Shown: positions 40,997-50,519 of the stretch, piece after piece
Numbering within the stretch: position 1 is the first letter of the stretch
Layout: every line of letters starts with the position of its first letter
Assembly: GCF_003287495.1 (NCBI RefSeq)
Contig: NZ_PRLE01000007.1
Location: 1-64,000, forward strand
Source of the DNA: Faecalibacterium prausnitzii
GTDB taxonomy: Bacteria > Bacillota > Clostridia > Oscillospirales > Ruminococcaceae
Length of the DNA: 64,000 bases
Reading direction: 5' to 3'
Made by a program: the position numbers and the translations under genes
Notes under the pieces: model-generated
Told to the model about the DNA's origin: nothing
The model's input: only the letters and a program-made list of their open reading frames with translations
Databases searched by the model: none

Positions 40997-41374
40997 ATGG
41001 AATTTCGGGATAAACCGATGCAGAACCTCATCCGCGTCAAAGAAAAAGAGATCTGCAAAAATGTGCAGGAGCTGCTGCTGGACGGCGAGCAGATCGTGGG
41101 AGCCTACAAGACGGTGCGTGACCAGGCCGTGTTTACCTCCCACCGTATTTTTATTGTGGATATGCAGGGCGTCACGGGCACCCGGCAGGAGATCTTTGTG
41201 CTGCCCTACCGGAAGATCGTCCATTTCGGCATCCAGACGGCCGGCTTTGGCGACCCGCTGCAGACCTCACAGCTGACGGTCTGCTATGCGGATGAGCACG
41301 AGATGAAGTTTGGCTTTATCGGGCAGGAGGAACTGCTGGCGGTGGCAAAGGCCATCAGCCGCTGCATCCTGTAA
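40997..41374 (+). CDS. Bacterial PH-domain protein (bPH_1-like)
   Basis: The protein has 125 residues. ATG 40997 follows gaaagggg. It is a single beta-barrel plus helix: LDGEQIVGAYKTVRDQAVFT, then HRIFIVDMQGVTGTRQEI, LPYRKIVHFGIQT, and a C-terminal helix LLAVAKAISRCIL. This matches small bacterial PH-like domains (YvbH/PF08000 type). There is no signal peptide. It may act as a scaffold or stress-linked protein; no function is established from sequence. Confidence 0.82.
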   Translation: MEFRDKPMQNLIRVKEKEICKNVQELLLDGEQIVGAYKTVRDQAVFTSHRIFIVDMQGVTGTRQEIFVLPYRKIVHFGIQTAGFGDPLQTSQLTVCYADEHEMKFGFIGQEELLAVAKAISRCIL

Positions 41375-41380
41375 AACAGC

Positions 41381-41440
41381 AAAGCAAACGAAAGGCCCGC
41401 TCCGGGGCATTGTACGCCGGGGCGGGTCTCTCGTTTTGCT
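41381..41440 (+). terminator. Terminator of the PH-domain gene
   Basis: Long imperfect hairpin aacga...ggcccgctccgggg / gccggggcgggtctctcgtt followed by TTTTGC. Confidence 0.75.
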
Positions 41441-41467
41441 GTAATATGTGAATGAGATGATGGCAAT

Positions 41468-41716
41468 TTAGCAGGCGCGGTCCTTGCGGCCGGCCTCCAG
41501 CATATAGTGCAGGAAGCCCGTCACGTCAGCAGGGTCGGCCACGCTGATGGAAAAGCCCTTGGCGGGGGCTTTCATCATCTGGAACAGCTCGGTGGCGGCA
41601 GAATCTTTCTTCAGGTCGCAGGTCTCGCCATTGTCCAGATGCAGGTAAACACTGCCCTTGCTGGCAGCAACCTGGCGCATAAAACGGTCTTTATCAAGAT
41701 ATTGAATCCGAAGCAT
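41468..41716 (-). CDS. 82-residue protein of unknown function
   Basis: The sequence MLRIQYLDKDRFMRQVAASK to GFLHYMLEAGRKDRAC suggests a small alpha/beta fold. It has a strong taggaggt ribosome site 7 bp before ATG. There is no membrane segment or known motif. It is divergent from the AraC-type regulator, but the gap has no clear shared operator. Confidence 0.7.
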   Translation of the reverse strand: MLRIQYLDKDRFMRQVAASKGSVYLHLDNGETCDLKKDSAATELFQMMKAPAKGFSISVADPADVTGFLHYMLEAGRKDRAC

Positions 41717-41921
41717 AAAAATACCTCCTAGAAAACAGATTTAGAGACATCGGGTGCGGGCAGTTGTTTTCCGTCCGTCGCGGTGTTATACTGAGCTTGC
41801 AGCTCTGATGAAATAATACCACAAAACAGGTGGATGTAGTAGAATAAAAGCACCCGATTTATACAACAAAATCGGCTTGGATAAAAAACTAACATTCATG
41901 TGGGGAAAGGAATTGGCAAAT

Positions 41922-42815
41922 ATGGCGGTACAGGTCTGCAACATTGTTGTGGCAAGCTCGGAGGGCCGGGAGCTGGCACAACACGGAAGCCCAATGTTCC
42001 CCATCGCGTGCTATGCGGAGGACATGACGGCAGATTCCGTGGCATGGCACTGGCACGAGGAATTTGAGTATATCCTATCGGAAAAAGGCATTTTGTGTGT
42101 GGATGTGAACAAGACCCGCGTCCGCCTGAATCAGGGAGAGGGTATTTTTGTGAACTCCGGGGCGCTTCATGCGGTGGAGCAGAGCCCCGCCCTGCTCCAC
42201 TCCTGCGTGTTCCACCCGCGGCTGGTGGGCGGTATGGACACCATCTTCTGGCAGAAGCTCATCAAGCCCATGACCCAGCCGGGAGCTCCGGCGTTCTTCC
42301 TCCTCAATGAGGCGGTGCCCTGGCAGAAAGAGGTGCTGGCCTGCCTGCGGGATGCCTGGCGGGAGGTGGCCGATGAGCCCTTTGATTATGAGAACCGGGC
42401 GCGGTATCATCTCTCGGCGGCGTTGCGGATCCTCAGCACCCAGTGCGTGGGCGGCAAGACCAAAGTCTCCCAGCAGGAGCAGATCGCGGCCGAGCGGATG
42501 AAGCAGATGCTCCGCTTTGTGGAGGAGCACTATGCGGAGGAGCTGACCGTGGAGAAGATCGCCGCCTGTGTGGCTCTGAGCGAGAGTGCCTGCCTGCGCT
42601 CGTTCCGGCAGCTGCTGGGAACCACCCCCATCCAGTATGTCAAGCAGTACCGGGTGGAAAAGGCCGCCGAACTCCTCCGTTCCACCCGCCTCAAGACCGG
42701 GGAGATCGGGGCTGAGTGCGGTTTTGCAGATGGCAGCTACTTTATTAAAACATTCCGCGAGGTGAAACACTGTACTCCGCTGGAATACCGGCAGCGCTTC
42801 GGCCTGGAAGCATAA
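41922..42815 (+). CDS. AraC family transcriptional regulator with a cupin sensor
   Basis: The protein has 297 residues. ATG 41922 has a ribosome-site-like aaagga 12 bp upstream; TTG 41877 and ATG 41898 are alternatives. The N-terminal AraC-cupin has WHWHEEFEYILSEKGILCV and LNQGEGIFVNSGALH. The C-terminal double HTH starts near residue 190, with LTVEKIAACVALSESACLRSF and TGEIGAECGFADGSYFIKTF, ending in the PLEYRQRF tail. It probably regulates the MATE pump gene that begins 17 bp after its stop. Confidence 0.92.
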   Translation: MAVQVCNIVVASSEGRELAQHGSPMFPIACYAEDMTADSVAWHWHEEFEYILSEKGILCVDVNKTRVRLNQGEGIFVNSGALHAVEQSPALLHSCVFHPRLVGGMDTIFWQKLIKPMTQPGAPAFFLLNEAVPWQKEVLACLRDAWREVADEPFDYENRARYHLSAALRILSTQCVGGKTKVSQQEQIAAERMKQMLRFVEEHYAEELTVEKIAACVALSESACLRSFRQLLGTTPIQYVKQYRVEKAAELLRSTRLKTGEIGAECGFADGSYFIKTFREVKHCTPLEYRQRFGLEA

Positions 42816-42832
42816 AACAGGAGTTGAAAAAA

Positions 42833-44191
42833 TTGGAAAAGGAGAATCCGTTTATCGTGCAGCGCAGTCTTACCCAAGGGCCCATTACCCGCAATATGCT
42901 GCTGTTTGCCCTGCCGCTGATGTGCGGCAACCTCTTGCAGCAGATGTATAACATTGCCGATACCTGGGTGGTGGGCCGCTTCCTCGGAGCGGACGCTCTG
43001 GCCGCCGTGGGTTCATCTTACACCCTGATGACCTTCCTTACCTCCATTGTGCTGGGCCTGTGTATGGGCAGCGGCGCGGTCATCTCCATGCAGTATGGCG
43101 GTGGGGAAGAGGCCCGGATGCGGCAGAGCGTGTTCCAGTCCTTTGCCCTCATTGCGGGCATCTCGCTGGCAGTCAACCTGCTGGTTTATCTGGGCCTCAA
43201 CGGCATTTTGTGGGTGCTGCGGGTCCCGGTGGAGATCCGCCCGCTGATGAAGCAGTACCTCGTTATGATCTTCGGCGGCATTTTTGCCACTTTTTTGTAT
43301 AACTACTTTGCAAATCTGCTCCGGGCTATCGGGAACTCGATGGTGCCGCTGGTCTTTCTGGCAGTGTCGTCGATCCTGAACGTGGTGCTGGACCTGGTCT
43401 GTGTGCTGGTGCTCCACTGGGGCGTCCAGGGTGCGGCCATCGCCACCGTGTTTTCCCAGTTTGTATCCGGCGTGGGCATCGGGCTTTATACCTTAAAGCA
43501 GTTCCCGGAGCTCTGCCCCCGGCGGGAAGACTGCAAGTGGGACAAGCACAATCTGGGAACCATCCTGAATCTGTCCGTTATGACCAGCGTCCAGCAGTCC
43601 ATCATGAACTTTGGCATCCTGATGGTGCAGGGCCTTGTCAACAGTTTTGGCACGGTCATCATGGCGGCCTTTGCAGCGGCGGTCAAAATTGATTCCTTTG
43701 CCTATATGCCGGTGCAGGATTTCGGCAACGCGTTCTCCACCTATGTGGCCCAGAACTACGGGGCCAACCAGCCGGAGCGCATCCGTAAGGGCATCCGGAG
43801 CGCGGCGGCCACTTCTGCTGTGTTCTGCATCTGCATCAGCGTGCTGGTCTGCCTGTTTGCAGCTCCGCTCATACAGATTTTTATGGATCCGTCCCAGACG
43901 GGGATCGTCGCGGCGGGGGTGCACTACCTCCACATTGAGGGGGCCTGTTATCTTGGCATTGGCATCCTGTTCCTGCTGTACGGCTACTACCGCGCTGTCA
44001 ACCAGCCGGGAATGTCGGTCATCCTGACCATTGCTTCGCTGGGCACCCGTGTGGCGCTGGCCTACCTGCTCTCGGCCACTCCACTGGGCGTGACGGGCAT
44101 CTGGCTCAGTGTGCCCATTGGCTGGGCACTGGCGGACGCCATTGGCATTGGCTATTATTTCAAAAATAAGAAAACGAAGGCAGCAGCATGA
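42833..44191 (+). CDS. MATE family multidrug/sodium antiporter
   Basis: The protein has 452 residues. TTG 42833 (MEKENPF) lies 9 bp after aggag; TTG 42824 is too close to it. Twelve helices lie in two halves. The start, PITRNMLLFALPLMCGNLLQ followed by QMYNIADTWVVGRFLG, is typical of the DinF/NorM-like branch. It exports cationic drugs or metabolites with Na+ or H+. It follows the AraC-type regulator closely, suggesting coregulation. Confidence 0.92.
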   Translation: MEKENPFIVQRSLTQGPITRNMLLFALPLMCGNLLQQMYNIADTWVVGRFLGADALAAVGSSYTLMTFLTSIVLGLCMGSGAVISMQYGGGEEARMRQSVFQSFALIAGISLAVNLLVYLGLNGILWVLRVPVEIRPLMKQYLVMIFGGIFATFLYNYFANLLRAIGNSMVPLVFLAVSSILNVVLDLVCVLVLHWGVQGAAIATVFSQFVSGVGIGLYTLKQFPELCPRREDCKWDKHNLGTILNLSVMTSVQQSIMNFGILMVQGLVNSFGTVIMAAFAAAVKIDSFAYMPVQDFGNAFSTYVAQNYGANQPERIRKGIRSAAATSAVFCICISVLVCLFAAPLIQIFMDPSQTGIVAAGVHYLHIEGACYLGIGILFLLYGYYRAVNQPGMSVILTIASLGTRVALAYLLSATPLGVTGIWLSVPIGWALADAIGIGYYFKNKKTKAAA

Positions 44192-44298
44192 AAACCATCT
44201 GCCTTATGTGCCATGGCGAGACGCTTTTCAAGGGGATAAATCTGGACTCTTTGGCGCCGGGGTGGTGGATTTCATATAAGATGCTTGCGGTAAACTAA
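44188..44298 (+). pseudogene. N-terminal stub of a histidine phosphatase (phosphoglycerate mutase family)
   Basis: The ATG overlaps the MATE stop. MKTICLMCHGETLF corresponds to the MRHGxTxxN start of phosphoglycerate-mutase-like phosphatases, with Arg of the RHG motif replaced by Cys. After about 16 codons similarity ends and the frame stops at 44298, against over 190 codons normally. Confidence 0.6.
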
Positions 44299-44309
44299 GA
44301 ATCGGCGAA

Positions 44310-44342
44310 GCCCTCTCACCAGTTGCGTGGGAGGGCCTTTTT
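44310..44342 (+). terminator. Terminator after the MATE gene
   Basis: Arms gccctctcac / gtgggagggc (10 bp), then CTTTTTG. Confidence 0.88.
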
Positions 44343-44439
44343 GCGCCCAAAACAGGGATTTACACAACGAAAACTTTTGTTTGGTTTGATAAATACTTGT
44401 GAAAGAACTGTAAAAGCTAAATCTTTTTAGATAAAACTC

Positions 44440-44467
44440 TTGACATCTGACCGGAATTCGATATAAT
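44440..44467 (+). promoter_or_regulatory. Promoter of the fatty acid operon
   Basis: TTGACA (44440-44445) and TATAAT (44462-44467) with a 16-bp spacer, 83 bp before acpP. No clear FapR or FabT palindrome was recognised between promoter and gene. Confidence 0.85.
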
Positions 44468-44550
44468 GGCCTTGTTCGACAACTCAAAAACTTTAGGTAA
44501 ACAATTTGAAACACACAAGATAAACCATTTGATAAAAGGAGACCATTACT

Positions 44551-44781
44551 ATGACTTTCGATGAGATGAAGAAGATCGTTGTTGACACCCTGAACTGCGA
44601 GGAAGACAAGGTGACCATGGAGGCCAGCCTGACCGAGGACCTGGAGGCCGACAGCCTGGATGCTGTGGAACTGAACATGGCTCTGGAAGATGCATTCGGC
44701 GTCTCTATCTCCGATGAGGAGCTGGCCAACATGAAGACCGTGGGCGATATCTTTAACTACCTGACGGCCCACGCGGAATAA
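44551..44781 (+). CDS. acpP: Acyl carrier protein
   Basis: The protein has 76 residues and is acidic, with a four-helix ACP sequence. The phosphopantetheine attachment Ser is S35 in EADSLDAVEL. A strong aaaggag site lies 8 bp before ATG. It carries growing acyl chains in type II fatty acid synthesis. It is the first gene of the operon, 18 bp before accD, close to its own promoter. Confidence 0.96.
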   Translation: MTFDEMKKIVVDTLNCEEDKVTMEASLTEDLEADSLDAVELNMALEDAFGVSISDEELANMKTVGDIFNYLTAHAE

Positions 44782-44799
44782 GGTACCGAGGCAAGCGAG

Positions 44800-45681
44800 A
44801 TGAACGATATCAGAGACCTGCTCCCTGGCGGCAAGATGCGGGAACGCACGTTCCAGCTCAAGGCCCGGCGTGACGTCGGCGTGGCCTGGACAGAACCCCA
44901 GTTTGTGGAGTGTAAGCAGTGCGGCCGCCGCACTACCCGGCAAATCTGGGCCAAAAGCTTTTTCGTCTGCCCCAACTGCGGCTTCCACCTGCCCATCGGC
45001 GGCTACTATCGGCTCAGCCTTGTGCTGGACCATGGCAGTTTCCGGGAGCTGGATGAGTCGCTGCCTCCGCAGGATGTCCTCCATTTCCCGGGCTATCCGG
45101 AAAAGCTGGCAGGGGCAACGGCGAAGACAGGCCTGAGCGAAGCTGCCGTCACGGCCGTGGGTCGGATCGGCGGCGTGGCCTGCGTGGCCGCGGTGCTGGA
45201 CAGCCGCTTCTTTATGGGCAGCATGAGCACGGCTGTGGGCGATAAGATCACCCGCGCCATTGAGTATGCTACCAGCAAGCACCTGCCTCTGGTCATCTTC
45301 TCGGCCAGCGGCGGCGCCCGGATGCAGGAGGGCATTTTCAGCCTGATGCAGATGGCCAAGACCAGTGCCGCCATTGAGCGTTTTTCCAGCAAGGGCGGGC
45401 TGTACATCAGTGTGCTGACCCACCCCACCACGGGCGGTGTCACCGCCAGCTTTGCCAGCCTGGGCGATATCATGCTGGCCGAGCCCGGGGCACTCATCGG
45501 CTTTGCCGGCCCCCGCGTCATCGAGCAGACCATCGGTGAGACACTGCCGGCGGGCTTCCAGCGCAGTGAGTTCCAGCTGGAGCACGGCTTTGTGGATAAG
45601 GTGGTGCCCCGCAGTGAGCTGCGCGCTACGCTGATCCAACTGCTGCAGCTCCACGCAGAGGGAGGAAGACGGAATGATTAA
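44800..45681 (+). CDS. accD: Acetyl-CoA carboxylase carboxyltransferase beta subunit
   Basis: The protein has 293 residues. The N-terminal zinc ribbon has C38/C41 and C57/C60 (CKQCG...CPNCG). The crotonase-like core includes [12 protein letters not shown] and the oxyanion-forming [11 protein letters not shown], then [11 protein letters not shown]. With AccA it transfers carboxyl from carboxybiotin to acetyl-CoA, giving malonyl-CoA. The stop region overlaps accA by 8 bp. Confidence 0.95.
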   Translation: MNDIRDLLPGGKMRERTFQLKARRDVGVAWTEPQFVECKQCGRRTTRQIWAKSFFVCPNCGFHLPIGGYYRLSLVLDHGSFRELDESLPPQDVLHFPGYPEKLAGATAKTGLSEAAVTAVGRIGGVACVAAVLDSRFFMGSMSTAVGDKITRAIEYATSKHLPLVIFSASGGARMQEGIFSLMQMAKTSAAIERFSSKGGLYISVLTHPTTGGVTASFASLGDIMLAEPGALIGFAGPRVIEQTIGETLPAGFQRSEFQLEHGFVDKVVPRSELRATLIQLLQLHAEGGRRND

Positions 45682-46639
45682 AGACCTTTTGGAGCAGCTT
45701 GCTCCGCTGGATGCCCAGATCGCAGCCCTGCGCGGCAATGCAGCCGACGAAGAGAGCGATATGAGCGCCATCACGGCCCATGCCTCTGAGCTGGCGGAGC
45801 TGGCTGTGGAGGAGGATGAGATCCTCCGCAGCTGCGGCCCGCTGACCGCCGAAGACCGGGTCTTTCTGGCCCGGCATCCGGCCCGCCCCCACATCGACGA
45901 GACCGTCAACGCTCTGTTTACCGATTTCTTTGAGCAGTGCGGTGACCGCCAGTGCCGGGAAGACCGGGCCATTCTGGGCGGCATCGCCAAATTCCACGGG
46001 ATGCCCGTGACTGTCATCGGTCACCGCAAGGGGGCCACACTGGAAGAAAACATGGCCTGCAATTTTGGAATGCCGGGCCCCGAGGGGTACCGCAAGGCCC
46101 TGCGCCTGATGAAGCAGGCCGAAAAATTTGGCCGCCCCATCATTACCTTTATTGACACGCCGGGCGCTTACCCCGGCAAGGAAGCCGAGGAACGGGGTCA
46201 GGGCGAGGCCATCGCCCGCAACCTGATGGAGATGAGCGGCCTGACGGTGCCCATCATCGCCGTCGTCACGGGCGAGGGCTCCAGCGGCGGTGCACTGGCA
46301 TTGGGCGTGGCAAACCACATCCTCATGCTGGAAAACGCCGTTTACTCGGTGCTCAGTCCGGAGGGCTTTGCCAGCATCCTGTGGAAAGATTCTTCCCGCA
46401 GCGGCGAGGCCTGTGAGCTGATGAAGTTGACGGCCCAGGACCTCTATCGGGATGGGATTGTGGAAGAGATCATCCCGGAGCCGGTGGGCGGCGCGCAGCG
46501 CAGCCACGCGGCTCTGTACGCGGCGCTGGACACGGCCCTGAAAAACCATCTGCGCACTCTCTGCAAGATGGGCGGCAAGGCCCTGGCCGAGCAGCGTTAT
46601 AAAAAATACCGCCAGATCGGGGAAACGAGGAAAGCATGA
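45674..46639 (+). CDS. accA: Acetyl-CoA carboxylase carboxyltransferase alpha subunit
   Basis: The protein has 321 residues, matching the usual AccA length. Motifs include the coiled N-terminal helix region, [41 protein letters not shown] and [20 protein letters not shown], then [15 protein letters not shown]. Partner of AccD. accB and accC are not in this operon. Overlaps accD by 8 bp and fabH by 4 bp. Confidence 0.95.
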   Translation: MIKDLLEQLAPLDAQIAALRGNAADEESDMSAITAHASELAELAVEEDEILRSCGPLTAEDRVFLARHPARPHIDETVNALFTDFFEQCGDRQCREDRAILGGIAKFHGMPVTVIGHRKGATLEENMACNFGMPGPEGYRKALRLMKQAEKFGRPIITFIDTPGAYPGKEAEERGQGEAIARNLMEMSGLTVPIIAVVTGEGSSGGALALGVANHILMLENAVYSVLSPEGFASILWKDSSRSGEACELMKLTAQDLYRDGIVEEIIPEPVGGAQRSHAALYAALDTALKNHLRTLCKMGGKALAEQRYKKYRQIGETRKA

Positions 46640-47580
46640 ACGGGTTACAGCTGATCGCAACCGGCGGGGCACTGCCCGGCCGCACGGTCACCAACGAAGA
46701 TCTGAGCCGCGTCGTGGACACCAGCGACGAGTGGATCACCACTCGCACGGGCATCCGCACCCGGCACTGGTGCACGGAGGGGGAGAGCGCGGCCACCCTG
46801 GCGATCGCAGCCGCCCGGCAGGCGCTGGAACGCAGCGGCCTGGCCCCGGAGCAGATCGCCTGTTGTGTCTGTGCTACCCTCTCGGCCCCGGACGCGACCC
46901 CGAGCGTGGCCTGTCAGGTACAGCGTGCGCTGGGCCTGCCCGAAGACCGCCCGGCACTGGACGTCAACGCGGCCTGCTCCGGCTTTGTCTACGGCACCGC
47001 CGTGGCCCGCGGCCTGCTCACCACACTGGGCGGGCAGTATGCGCTGGTGGTAGGGTGCGAGGCCCTTTCCCGTCTGATGGACCCAACCGATCGCTCTACC
47101 TGTGTCCTCTTTGGAGATGGCGCGGGCGCGGCCGTTTACGCGCTGGCCGATACTCCTTTCGCCATCACGCTGGGAGCCCGGGGCAATGATGCCATCCACG
47201 CAGGCGGGCCTGATCGGGCTGGTTCTGCGCCCATTACTATGGACGGCAAGGCTGTTTTCCGCTTTGCGGTGGATGCCCTGCCCAAGAGCTTGAACAAGGT
47301 TTTGGCTGAGACAGGACTGACGCTGGACGATCTGGGCTGGGTGGTCTGCCATCAGGCCAACAGCCGGATCATCGACCACTGCATCAAACACCTGAATGCC
47401 GACCCGGCCAAGTTCTACAAGAACATGGACCGCCACGGCAACACCAGTGCTGCCAGCATTCCGGTGGCCCTCAATGAGCTGGCCGAAGCAGGGAAGCTGA
47501 CTCCCGGCCAGCGGGTGGCCTGCATTGGCTTTGGCGGCGGCCTCACCTGGGGCGGCATGATTCTGACATACAAAGGTTGA
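46636..47580 (+). CDS. fabH: 3-oxoacyl-ACP synthase III
   Basis: The protein has 314 residues. The condensing triad is visible: C114 in [11 protein letters not shown]239 in VCHQANSRI and N269 in GNTSAASI. It starts fatty acid synthesis by condensing an acyl-CoA with malonyl-ACP. It is slightly shorter than typical FabH (about 317-325). The ATG overlaps the accA stop by 4 bp. Confidence 0.95.
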   Translation: MNGLQLIATGGALPGRTVTNEDLSRVVDTSDEWITTRTGIRTRHWCTEGESAATLAIAAARQALERSGLAPEQIACCVCATLSAPDATPSVACQVQRALGLPEDRPALDVNAACSGFVYGTAVARGLLTTLGGQYALVVGCEALSRLMDPTDRSTCVLFGDGAGAAVYALADTPFAITLGARGNDAIHAGGPDRAGSAPITMDGKAVFRFAVDALPKSLNKVLAETGLTLDDLGWVVCHQANSRIIDHCIKHLNADPAKFYKNMDRHGNTSAASIPVALNELAEAGKLTPGQRVACIGFGGGLTWGGMILTYKG

Positions 47581-47584
47581 AAAA

Positions 47585-48523
47585 ATGAAACTTCTAAACG
47601 AGATTCTGGGGACGAAGTACCCCATCATTCAGGGCGGTATGGCCAACATCGCCACCGGCGAGTTTGCGGCCGCCTGCTCCAATGCGGGGGCCCTGGGCCT
47701 CATCGGCGCGGGCGGAATGCGGGATGCGGATACCCTGCGGGAGAACATCCGCCGCTGCAAGGCATTGACCGACCAGCCCTTTGGCGTCAACATCATGCTG
47801 ATGCACCCCCTTGCAGATGAGTTTGCAAAGATCGTGGTGGAAGAGGGCGTGCAGGTGGTTACCACCGGCGCGGGCAATCCGGGCAAGTATATCCAGATGT
47901 GGAAAGAAGCCGGCATCAAGGTCATCCCCGTGGTGGCTGCTGCCGTGCTGGCAAAGCATCTGGAGCCGCTGGGCGTGGATGCCATCATCGCCGAAGGCAC
48001 CGAGAGCGGCGGCCATGTGGGCGAGATGACCACCATGGCGCTGGTGCCCCAGGTAGTGGATGCCGTCAATGTCCCGGTCATCGCGGCGGGCGGCATTGCC
48101 GATGGCCGCCAGCTGGCAGCAGCTTTTGCGCTGGGGGCCTGCGGTGCTCAGGTGGGCACCTGCCTGCTGGTGAGCGAGGAGTGCCCCATCCACGAAAACT
48201 ACAAAGCGGCCCTCCTCCGGGCCAAGGACAGTGACACCATCGTGACCGGCCGCATCGGCGGCACCCCCGTCCGTGTTTTGAAAAACCGGATGAGCCGGGA
48301 ATATGTCCGGCAGGAAAAGGCCGGTGCCGATAAGATGGAGCTGGAAAAATACACGCTGGGCAGCCTGCGCCGTGCCGTCTTTGAGGGCGACACTGCCACG
48401 GGCAGCCTGATGGCCGGTCAGGTGGCCGGAATGCTCCATGAGGTGCGCCCGGTGGCTGCCATTCTGGAGGAACTGTGGGAGAGTGGGAGGCAGCGCATGG
48501 CCGCGCTGAGTGAGCTATGCTGA
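47585..48523 (+). CDS. fabK: Enoyl-ACP reductase II (FMN-dependent)
   Basis: The protein has 312 residues and a TIM-barrel flavoprotein fold. The start TKYPIIQGGMANIATGEFAA is typical of FabK. FMN-binding segments are EGTESGGHVGEM and AAGGIADGRQLAAAFALGA, followed by GAQVGTCLLVSEE. It reduces the enoyl-ACP in the last step of each elongation cycle. No FabI-type reductase is present in the window. Its stop overlaps the next gene by 7 bp. Confidence 0.93.
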   Translation: MKLLNEILGTKYPIIQGGMANIATGEFAAACSNAGALGLIGAGGMRDADTLRENIRRCKALTDQPFGVNIMLMHPLADEFAKIVVEEGVQVVTTGAGNPGKYIQMWKEAGIKVIPVVAAAVLAKHLEPLGVDAIIAEGTESGGHVGEMTTMALVPQVVDAVNVPVIAAGGIADGRQLAAAFALGACGAQVGTCLLVSEECPIHENYKAALLRAKDSDTIVTGRIGGTPVRVLKNRMSREYVRQEKAGADKMELEKYTLGSLRRAVFEGDTATGSLMAGQVAGMLHEVRPVAAILEELWESGRQRMAALSELC

Positions 48524-49584
48524 CCCTCGCGGGCAAACCCCTTGCAGTCCCCATTTTACAGGGCGGCATGGGCGTGGGCGTTTCCCTGGGCGGGCTGGCC
48601 GGAGCCGTGGCGGCCTGCGGCGGCATGGGGTGCATCTCCACCGCTGACACCGGCTACCGGGAACCGGATTTTGCCAAAGACCCGGTCGGCGCCAACCGCC
48701 GCGCCCTGGCGGCGGAGATCAAAAAAGCAAAAGAGATTGCCAATGGTGTGGGTCTTGTGGCCATCAACGCCATGGTTGCCACCCAGAACTATGCCGACGC
48801 CGTGAAAACAGCGGTGGAGGCGGGAGTGGACGCCATCGTCTCGGGGGCCGGGCTCCCGCTGGAGCTGCCCGGTCTGGTGGAAAAAGCCGATGTGGCGCTG
48901 GCACCCATCGTATCCAGCGGCCGAGCGGCCAGGCTGATCTTGCGCCGCTGGGCCAAATCCTTTGGCCGTACCGCTGATTTTGTGGTCATTGAGGGCTGCA
49001 AGGCGGGCGGACACCTTGGCTTTTCCGAGGAAGAGCTGCTGGCAGGCAAATGCCAGACCTTAGATGAAATTCTGCCGGAAGTCCTTGCGGAGGTAAAACC
49101 CTACGAGGAGCAGTTCGGCCACGCCATCCCCGTGTTTGTGGCGGGCGGCGTTTACACGGGCGAGGACATCGCCCACTATGCCCGGCTGGGAGCCGCCGGT
49201 GCCCAGCTGGCCACACGATTCATCCCGACCTATGAGTGCGACGCCAGCCAGACCTATAAAGATGTCCTGCTGGCGGCACAGCCGGAGGATGTCCGTATCA
49301 TCCACAGCCCGGTGGGAATGCCCGGCCGTGCGCTGAACACCCCGCTGGTGCAGAAGCTGGCCGAGGGCCTGCGCTTCCCCCCGAAACGGTGCGCCCGCTG
49401 CCTGAAAGCCTGCGACCCTGCAAAAGTACCCTACTGCATTACCCACGCGCTGATTGAAGCGGTCAAGGGCAATGTGGAAGAGGGCCTGTTCTTCTGCGGG
49501 GCCAACGTGGGGCAGCTGGACCGGATGCGCAGCGTCCGGGAGCTGATGGATGAACTGATGGACGATTGGAGGAAACACCAATGA
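48517..49584 (+). CDS. FabK-like / nitronate monooxygenase family flavoprotein
   Basis: The protein has 355 residues. It has the same fold class as FabK: VPILQGGMGVGVSLGGLAGA, IEGCKAGGHLGFSEEEL, VFVAGGVYTGEDIAHYA, GAAGAQLATRFIPTYECDAS. A C-terminal part absent from FabK has CARCLKACDPAKVPYC (about residues 291-306), a possible metal site. The family includes nitronate monooxygenases and relatives of unknown function. Embedded between fabK and fabD with overlaps on both sides, it probably has a role in lipid metabolism. A second enoyl reductase is the alternative. Confidence 0.85.
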   Translation: MLTLAGKPLAVPILQGGMGVGVSLGGLAGAVAACGGMGCISTADTGYREPDFAKDPVGANRRALAAEIKKAKEIANGVGLVAINAMVATQNYADAVKTAVEAGVDAIVSGAGLPLELPGLVEKADVALAPIVSSGRAARLILRRWAKSFGRTADFVVIEGCKAGGHLGFSEEELLAGKCQTLDEILPEVLAEVKPYEEQFGHAIPVFVAGGVYTGEDIAHYARLGAAGAQLATRFIPTYECDASQTYKDVLLAAQPEDVRIIHSPVGMPGRALNTPLVQKLAEGLRFPPKRCARCLKACDPAKVPYCITHALIEAVKGNVEEGLFFCGANVGQLDRMRSVRELMDELMDDWRKHQ

Positions 49585-50519
49585 AACTTGCCATTCTTTA
49601 CGCCGGGCAGGGCAGTCAGCACCCCGGCATGGGCAAAGACCTTTACGAAGCATATCCCGCTTTCCGGGCCGCTTTTGATGCCGCCGCGCTGGATTTTGAC
49701 CTGCACAGCGTCTGCTTTGAAGACCCGGACGGCGTTTTGAATCAAACCGAATACACCCAGCCCTGCATGGTGGCCTTTGCGGCCGGCGTGACTGCTGTTT
49801 TGCAGGAAAACGGCGTCAAGGCGGATGATCTGGCCGGCCTCTCGCTGGGTGAGTATTCCGCCCTGCAGGCCGCCGGTGTCTTTACGGCCAAGCAGGCGGT
49901 GGAACTGGCGGCTTACCGCGGCAAGGCGATGGCCGATGCCGCCAAAGGCATCGACTGCGGCATGACCGCTGTGATGAACCTGGACCGGGACGCCCTCGCA
50001 AAATGCTGCGAAGAGGCTTCCGCACTGGGTGTTGTTCAAATTTGTAATTACAACTGCCCGGGTCAGCTGGTCATCGGCGGCGAGAAAGCCGCTGTGGAAA
50101 AGGCTGCCGAGCTGGCAAAAGCCGCCGGTGCCCGCCGCTGCATCCCCCTCAAGGTCAGCGGCCCGTTCCACACCCGACTGATGGCCCCGGCAGGCGATGC
50201 ACTGGCCAAGCGCTTTGCCACTGAGAACTTCGGAGAGATGAAAACTCCCGTTCTCTTCAACTGCTTGGGCCATGAAAAGAGCGCGGAGAATTCCATCCCG
50301 GCGCTGCTGGAAAAGCAGGTGCAGAGCAGTGTTTACATGGAGGATACCCTCCGCCGCCTGGGTGAGCTGGGCGTCACCGAGATCCTGGAAGTTGGCCCGG
50401 GCAAGGCACTGAGCGGCTTTGTCAAAAAGACGCTGGGCCCGGACGTGCCCTGCACTGCCGTGGAAACGGCGGAGGAGCTGGCCGCGTTCCTGACCAAGTG
50501 GAAGGAGGCCCACGCATGA
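49581..50519 (+). CDS. fabD: Malonyl-CoA:ACP transacylase
   Basis: The protein has 312 residues. ATG 49581 follows ggagg and overlaps the previous stop. The motif GQGSQHPGMG is at residues 9-18, the nucleophile is S88 in GLSLGEYSAL, and H197 is in SGPFHTRLM. It loads malonyl groups from CoA onto ACP. The family length is typical. Confidence 0.95.
   Translation: MKLAILYAGQGSQHPGMGKDLYEAYPAFRAAFDAAALDFDLHSVCFEDPDGVLNQTEYTQPCMVAFAAGVTAVLQENGVKADDLAGLSLGEYSALQAAGVFTAKQAVELAAYRGKAMADAAKGIDCGMTAVMNLDRDALAKCCEEASALGVVQICNYNCPGQLVIGGEKAAVEKAAELAKAAGARRCIPLKVSGPFHTRLMAPAGDALAKRFATENFGEMKTPVLFNCLGHEKSAENSIPALLEKQVQSSVYMEDTLRRLGELGVTEILEVGPGKALSGFVKKTLGPDVPCTAVETAEELAAFLTKWKEAHA

Noticed and set aside
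44272-46017. 581-codon open frame on the minus strand
   Set aside because: It crosses the acpP promoter, acpP and accD in antisense, with no ribosome site.
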